From contig NC_132993.1 in assembly GCF_048564905.1 (NCBI RefSeq), positions 69,719,001 to 69,783,000 of the forward strand: 64,000 nucleotides of DNA. The letters are read 5' to 3'. The notes under the pieces were generated by a model. The model did not search any database. It was given only the letters and a program-made list of their open reading frames with translations, and had not been told where the DNA came from. The DNA comes from Vicugna pacos (Eukaryota; Chordata; Mammalia; Artiodactyla; Camelidae). How positions within the stretch are numbered: position 1 is the stretch's first letter; each line of letters begins with the position of its first letter. Shown piece after piece: positions 57,665 to 64,000 of the stretch. The position numbers and the translations under genes were made by a program.

Positions 57665-59245
57665 CGCATCTTCTTTGCTCACTTCCGCCATTTTCCCTTC
57701 TTGTTTCCTCTCTCTTAATTTGTGGAAGCATCAGCCAGTTTGAAATGTTATTTTCTGTTTGTATTTATTAGGCTGAATATTTATAACGTTCTCCCTCTTT
57801 TGGTCCATTGCTGGTTTATTTCATAACATAGTCATTCCCCAGCCAAATGGGGAGATTTAATGGAAGTGAGGTTTCAGACCTCTGGTTCACTTAACTCTGG
57901 CAATTTGGTGGCTTCTTTAAAGCCATCAGAAAAATGTGATTGATTAACAATCTTCAAACCTTTGCTTCCCATGCCTAGGCAGAAACACTTGATCCTCACA
58001 TAGGAATTTATTACCGCACGCCTGTGGGAAGCAAATGGGGACTGACTATAGTTGAGTTCCCCTAGCTCATATAATTGACAGAAAAGCTGTTTAACACACC
58101 CTCAGCCATAAGGTTGAAATAATTATTTTACCTCTATTAAGTCCAAATTCTCGAACTTAGTAACCACAGGAAACAATCTGATAGAAGATTGTAATGGGTT
58201 ATATAACTGACAGTGTAAACTTTATGAAGGACTATAAAAGAATGTCTATTTGGTGGCATAGCTGCAGGTTGTTATAGAGGCTTCAATTTTATGTAAAAGA
58301 AATAATGCAATATAAAAAGATTTATTACATGAGGGTTCTCAACCAAGGACAATGAAAAACCTTGATAGACCTTAACAGAAAAGACTATGAAGGTTAAAAT
58401 GCCCATTCAAATGACTCAAGGCAATTTGATTTTTAACCAGGGAGAAAGAATTAAGAATTTTTTCTTGGCCTGCTAAGAGGTTAGCTCTAAGATTTGAGAA
58501 AAACTGCATAAAAATACTGAAACACACAAAAAATGTATAGGTCTCTGGTGTATTTTGTTAAACATAATAATAGATGAGAATAGAAATATGATAATTTCTG
58601 GACAGATGATTTCAGAACTTGTGCAATTCATATTTTAAAAGGATACAATCCCAGAGGATATCTCTTTATTGGCAAATGGTATGAATTTTTTGAGGAAATC
58701 ATGTTAACACATCTAGAACTTATGTCTTAAGTCTTCATAAATATAATGTCCAACAAGGCATAGCCTATAGTTCTTAAAATTTTACAATTATTCTCCACCA
58801 TGACAAGCCTTCAAGAATAGTCAGTTCATTCGCCAGTATCCCAAATTATGAAGAAACATGTGCATATTACATTCAGTAGCCAACATTTCCTTAATATCTG
58901 CCACCCTGTTATTTTAAAAGCTTGAAAATATTTAAGGCTTACATTTAATTTTTAATATTTAGACCTTGGTAACTGGCCTTCAAAATCCCTCTTTGAAGGA
59001 AGCATTTGTCACAATAAACACATAATTGAAGTAATGTGCTGGCTGGGTGGCTATGCTGAAGGCTTGTCATGCTAGAGGATAATTGCATTGAATTAGCTTT
59101 GTATTCAGTACAATACCCTTGAATTAATTATAATTATTTAGTTTTTATTCTATCTTGTTTTAAGAATCTACTTTTGCTCCTGAGTGCAGCTTGCATCAAA
59201 ATATGTTCAAAACATTGTATTTTCCAACTGCACTATTAAAGCTTG
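57665..59245. other. Gene-free, repeat-poor stretch
   Basis: No named repeat was found. Sequence at 58900-59240 is rich in homeodomain- and POU-like AT motifs (for example ATTGCATTGAATTAG, TAATTATAATTA) and could be a conserved regulatory segment, but this cannot be shown from one sequence. Confidence 0.35.
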
Positions 59246-59249
59246 TTTT

Positions 59250-59632
59250 AATTTGCTAAAACTACATTTACGAAGTACTACGGGCTTGCTTTAAATAGCA
59301 GAAATTTATTTTCTCAAAATTCTGAAGCTGGAAGTCTGAGATCAAGGTGTTGCCAAGACTGGTTTCGTCTAAGGGCCTCTTTTCTTGACTGTAGATTGCT
59401 GTCTTCCAGTGTCTTCACTTGGTCTTCCCTCTGTGCGTGTCTGGATCCTAATCTTACAAGGACACCAGTCATATGGGTTTAGGGACCAGCCATATGACCT
59501 CATTTTACCTTAATTACTACTTTAAAAGTCCTATGTCCAAATGCGCTCACATTCTGAGCTACTAAGGATTAGAACTTCAACATACAACTTTGTCTTTTTT
59601 GGAGGCCATGGCATGATTCAGTTCATAACAAG
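59250..59632 (-). mobile_element. MLT1-type MaLR solo LTR, fossil, reversed
   Basis: Landmarks of a reversed MLT1 in order: 'agcagaaatttattttctcaaaattctgaagctggaagtctgagatcaaggtgttgcc', 'ggtcttccctctgtgcgtgtctgg', 'acaaggacaccagtcatatgg', 'gacctcattttaccttaattac' and closing 'agaacttcaacatacaactttg...ttcagttcataaca'. Confidence 0.85.
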
Positions 59633-59639
59633 TCTTATC

Positions 59640-61030
59640 AAGAAAGAAAGATTTGAGAATATGTCCGTAGGTTTGGAAAAAAGAATCAAGTTTAATTGTA
59701 TAAATACTTTTATACTTATCTCATTTTATACTTTATTGTGATATGTAATTTGTGTGCATGCACATATGTGCACAGGCAAAATCCTTGTGGGATTACCAAG
59801 TTACTCAAATATATAAAGTTTGATGTAAGAAGTGAAAATGAACACTTTTGAATTCATTTTAACTTTCCATTTTCATAAAAATCTGAGAAACATTGGCAGG
59901 ATTCACCCTTCGTTATTAGCTGTGTTATCAACATCCTTTTCTCATCATGTGAGTTTCCCTAGTTTTCCAGCATGAGCATCATAACTTCCATTTTCCATGC
60001 AAATTGTTTAGAAAAGATTTGGACGATGTCAGCATTACTTGCAACAGTTTCTATTAATAATTCTTCAATTTCACGAAATTATTTTAAAGGATAGTCACCA
60101 AAAAAAGGAAATTACCTAGGGCAGCTAGTAAATCATAATTTTTTGAAACAACACATTATCAGATTATTTTTGAGCACATTTAACTGGAGCCTGAATCTAA
60201 AGGGGTTACTCTCCACTCATGACAAGTCTTGTATACTTGATTTTGGAAAATGATGATAAATGGTAATTTTCAATTGCAATATGGGTATTTTGGAAAACAT
60301 TGCAAAGAGAGTCTGCAAATGATAATGAGACTAAATGTTTCAGCAGTTGCCTGTTTCATGGACAAATTGACCAACATGTTAACAGCATAACAAAATGTGC
60401 ATGCTGATATGGGGAACCCCTTTACCACTAATGGTAATTTCTTAGGTAAATATAATATAGAGATGATTTAGAATGGCAGGATTCTGGGATCTTATTTGTT
60501 AGATCATCATTATATTTAGACTCACCATTTTGAGATTAACAAAATAATTTCTCCACATATATCCTCAACACATAATTCTTCCTTTGTCTTGCTTCCTAGT
60601 CAGTCAGTCACTTACATGATTCTCTTAGAAGACAGTCTCATTTAGGGCCAGGAATATATTAAAAAAAAAAAAAAGGAGTTGGCTCTGCCATCTAACTTAC
60701 AACAGTTTCCAATAGGTTATTCACCTGTTTTACAATGTGAATTAAAATAGAATGTCTTTCTTGCTGCCCATCTGGTTCAAAAACTGCGAGTCTTCTGAGG
60801 ACAAGGACAAAATGTTTATATTTAATCACTGCATGGGGTTACTTAAGTGATTTCTTCATTGTGAAATTTATTTGAACATTAAAGAGACTGTGTATTTAAT
60901 AATCTCAAACACTTGAACTAATTTTCATAAATACAAAATAATTGGGTAACTAAAGTGGTCTAGAGGAAAACATCAGTACAGATGATTGCAACAGCTCACT
61001 AACTCTACTAGATCACAATTTAGAATATTT
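59640..61030. other. Gene-free, repeat-poor stretch
   Basis: No repeat or coding frame was recognised. An A15 run lies at about 60659-60674. Confidence 0.5.
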
Positions 61031-61033
61031 ATT

Positions 61034-61160
61034 TGGAGGAGGGGAGAGCATAGCTCAAGTGGTAGAGTGCATGCTTAGCATGCACAAGGTCCTGGGTTCA
61101 ATCCCCAGTACCTCCTCAATAAGTAAACTTCATTACCTCCTCCCCAAAAATAAAAACTAA
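61034..61160 (+). mobile_element. Camelid SINE (Vic-1 type)
   Basis: This is the best preserved promoter of the four: A box TAGCTCAAGTGG at 61051-61062 and B box GGTTCAATCCC at 61095-61105. Between them GTGCATGCTTAGCATGCACAAGG, then CAGTACCTCCTCAATAAGTAAAC, ATTACCTCCTCCCC and a short A-rich tail. The tail lacks the (AATA)n expansion seen in the other copies. Target duplications are not clear. Confidence 0.88.
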
Positions 61161-61164
61161 AATG

Positions 61165-61685
61165 CTTGTTTAGAAAATGACCAAATATTTTCCAAAACAT
61201 GGATAGATTTCCTCAACAAGGGAAGTCATATTAATATAGACATTTACTTTGTTAGGAATATCTTTCTTAAATTTTCTCTAAAAAAGAAAGCCTTTGTGTA
61301 AAACTGCTTAAATAAATCAAAAATTTGTCCTGTAGAAATAGAAATTCCCCTACGGCCAAGCCCTATTTTATTGATATGTATATATCTCCCCTGCTGTAAC
61401 CATCTCTGTTAACAGTTTGAAACTTATCTTCCAAAGTCTATTCACATTTAAATGCATTTTTAAAAATATAACAACAGAAAGGAGAAGTTGCCTGACATAT
61501 TGTCTAGCAAATTGTTTAAAAAAACAAAAAAACAAAAACCCTGACACATTGTATCTTTTCTGACATTATTCACAGCTCCAGCTCATTCCTCTCAATATTG
61601 CATTATATTGTATTTAATGAGTTTTCATAATTTATTTTAATCAAATTCCTATTTAACGATACACATATTGGTTAAATCTCATTTG
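61165..61685. other. Gene-free stretch, nothing named
   Basis: AT-rich unclassified sequence. Confidence 0.5.
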
Positions 61686-61689
61686 GTTG

Positions 61690-61990
61690 AATTTAACTGA
61701 AATCTGCATGGACTTGGTTAGGCTACAGGAGAATTAATTAGATGGTTCCTGGGTATCACATGTAATTCCTGGAAGAGCTGAAACAATCAAATCTAGGGAA
61801 AATGAGAGGAGAGAACAATCAGCTTTGCTGGGAGTCGCAAAGCAGCAATGTGGTTGATAGCATCCAATCTTGAGTGGGCCGTTCTCCCAGTAAAGGAGTT
61901 GACAAACCACCTAGTAGGTGGTTTTTCACAATGTTTCAATTGATGACAGTTCTTTTACTAATACAGTCAGTGGTATAATCACAGATGCTA
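61690..61990. other. Possible conserved non-coding segment with inverted repeats
   Basis: About 300 bases with less AT bias and no repeat identity. It holds GAATTAATTAGATGG (homeodomain-like), GCTTTGC...GCAAAGC inverted at 61822-61828 and 61837-61843, and a perfect 10-bp inverted repeat AAACCACCTA-G-TAGGTGGTTT at 61904-61924. No open frame of note crosses it. A function is inferred only from this texture. Confidence 0.3.
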
Positions 61991-62009
61991 TTGCAAACTG
62001 CGCAGTAGC

Positions 62010-62185
62010 GGCTACCTAATTTGCACGGCCCAGTGCAAGATGAACATGGGAGGCCCCTTGTTCAAATGTTAAAAGTATTTAAGAAGATGACAACAAAGGA
62101 TTAAGCCAAAAACAGTGTCCTTCTAAATACAGAGCCCCCTGTGACGGTATAGGTTGCGTGCTCATGAAACGAGCCCTGATTCTGA
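62010..62185. repeat. Ancient interspersed repeat, unnamed
   Basis: 'ctacctaatttgcacggcccagtgcaagatgaacatgggaggccccttgttcaaatg' and 'gagccccctgtgacggtataggttgcgtgctcatgaaacgagccctga' recall a widespread mammalian repeat ('cagtgcaaaatgaaaatg...ggggccccttgttcaaaa'). I do not remember its family name. Confidence 0.45.
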
Positions 62186-62189
62186 GCTC

Positions 62190-64000
62190 TCTGCTGAAAC
62201 TGCATAGGTTATTTTTATAAATCTCACTAAAAGTTGAAAGTTAAAAAATAATAAGTCTAAAATGTATATGAGTTTGTGTGCACCTTTATCTGTCCGTTCC
62301 CCCCAAATTATTTTGCTACCAAAAGCTTGAAACACACTTATATTTTACTGGCTGAATAAAGGTACACAATGGAAAGCACATACAGTAAAAATAAAAATAT
62401 CTTCCATTTCAGTTTGAACACAAAGTTTTATTTTGCCTGCACAGGTCAAAGTATATTTATTCCTAGGGGTACTCATCTCCCCAGTTGAACTCATGTCACT
62501 GTAAATCAGTGTTGGCATTTGATAGCAAAGAAGGGAACAATTTTATGGTTGGTTTAGCAGATGAAAGATTTAATAGTAAATTATTCAAGGCATGTGGATG
62601 TTCTGTTATTAATAGATAAACACACTTGGGAAAACTAGTTTAGTAATCTGGTAATGTTAGATACTGTGTCTTTAAAATTCAGCCTGTTTGCTGACAATCA
62701 AAGCTGTTTACTTTACTTGAAAAGTTGTATATATCCATCAATTAAATCAAATGTTTACGTTAATGTAGGATATGCTTCTTTTTATTAAAGATTTTCGTGG
62801 TGCCACAGCTCACCTAACACTTGCCCCTCAACTCACATTCAAAAGAGCAGTAGCACAAACATGAGGAACTGTTGAAAGGACAACACTCTGGAAACTGCCT
62901 AGAAGGAGATGATTGTTAGCAGGTGAACAATTTTCATAATTATCCGTATTGCAAGTATATATGTGACATTTTTAAAAAGCATGGAAACTGTTTTTGCGTA
63001 TATAGATTTCTTGTTAATTGCCAAACTTTTTAATTTGGATTTTCTTTTGAAAATCTTTGCCTCTTTGTTTTCCTTCCCATGAATCACCTCTAAAATTCTT
63101 ACTAAAAAGTGACAAAGTAGTAGAAAGCAGTAGATGAAATGCTATTTGCGTAAGAGGTAATCATTTTAATCAAGTTTGAGGAAATTATATGTAGTATATC
63201 TGAATCTTAGACACAATTTAAGTTACGACAGTCTCACATCATTTTTCATAGCAGCTCCTGAAAGGCAGGCAAATTAATATAACTTTGAAAAGCTATATTT
63301 TCTCTCTGGCTAATACAATGTCTTTTTAAAAATATGTCTAAATATGACTGTTCTGTTCTCTATGGAGACGATATCGAGGCAAAGAAACGTAAAAATGAGT
63401 AGCAGCAGTCTTACATACAAAGAAGGAATGTTTGTGAACACAATGAGAAAATACAGAGAATTCACTAAGCTGCACAACACTGAAACACTGAGGCAGATAT
63501 TTTAATCAAAGTTCTAGAGGTCATTCAGTTCAGGTATCATACAGTTCTGGACCTTGGATGGCCAACTATTTTCTATTGACTTAAAAATATAACATGTCAC
63601 ATGCAATCACTGTTTTTAGACCAAGAACCAGTCCGTTGACATCTGGTTCATTGTTTCTCTTTCCTTCTCCAGCCTCCCTCACAATATACATTGCCCAAAA
63701 TAGTGTAAGCAGCTCAGTGCATGAGATTGTAAATTTTCTACACACATTAAGGACACAAATCCCGGCTGCCTTGCACAGTTCCTGAGATACCAAAGTGCTA
63801 ACAACACTTCTTTTTTTTTTAAAGAAAACACTTAATAGCTGTTAATGCAGAGGCTCAGCAAGGGTTAGTGACTCACCCAAAAGAATGAAAACTGTGTCTA
63901 AAGGATGTCTGTACCCCATCCCAGGCCACTGCCCTCTACATTGTCCCCTAGTGTGGAAGCCTGTGATATCTGACATTTAAATAACAACCAGTATTACGTA
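62190..64000. other. Gene-free stretch to the window end, nothing named
   Basis: Short frames on both strands (62899-63087, 63581-63793) overlap or lack protein features. A T10 run lies near 63810. No repeat was recognised. Confidence 0.5.

Noticed and set aside
57328-57771. Overlapping frames of about 100 codons on both strands in a GC-richer block
   Set aside because: Both strands are open because of base composition; no family features, and the block resembles a repeat end.
61034-61110. A tRNA gene suggested by good A and B boxes
   Set aside because: The cloverleaf is not maintained and the A/B boxes belong to the tRNA-derived SINE; the same holds for 2581-2650 and 36762-36830.

Overview
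This window looks like ordinary mammalian nuclear DNA from a camelid (alpaca, llama or camel). The main evidence is four copies of a tRNA-derived SINE whose body (GGGGGAGGGTAYAGCTCAGTGG-like start, palindromic ATGCTTAGCATGCA, GGTTCAATCCC B box, then an AATAAATAAA-rich tail and TACCTCC stretch) I recognise as the camelid-specific Vic-1 type SINE. Ancient L2, MIR, MLT1, hAT and Tigger remnants shared with other placental mammals support this. The sequence is AT-rich, has no CpG island of note, and no open frame is longer than 161 codons. I find no complete protein-coding gene, no RNA gene and nothing prokaryotic. It is probably intergenic or deep intronic.  Layout. 0-2.8 kb: L2 3' ends and a hAT MITE split by a camelid SINE. 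5-9 kb: L1 3'-end fragments and an L2 tail. 11-13.5 kb: an old reversed LINE-1 carrying a recognisable ORF2 endonuclease-domain remnant. 15-16.6 kb: MIR, a second SINE with clear target duplications, and an unclassified LTR-like block. 19.4-23 kb: a hAT element, an MLT1 LTR and a Tigger-like MITE. 24.6-28.5 kb: an ancient ERVL-type fossil with two diverged LTRs, interrupted by two other LTR fossils. 28.8-36.0 kb: a class I, tRNA-Ile-primed (ERV-I-like) provirus on the minus strand, with two LTRs, a 5-bp target duplication, recognisable gag, protease, RT, RNase H and integrase traces, and two later L1 insertions. 36.8-48.2 kb: a third SINE and a patchwork of L1 fragments in both orientations, MIR and MER5-like pieces. 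49.5-58.9 kb is comparatively poor in repeats I can name. 59-62.2 kb: MLT1, a fourth SINE, and a possible conserved non-coding segment with two short inverted repeats.  The most interesting non-repeat signal is an 85-codon open frame on the minus strand at about 46.57-46.82 kb, whose codon pattern and protein composition look like a host exon or pseudogene fragment that I cannot identify. I did not find a new biological system; the interest lies in the nested fossil record and a few unexplained non-repeat segments. All repeat names come from memory of consensus sequences and were not checked by search.
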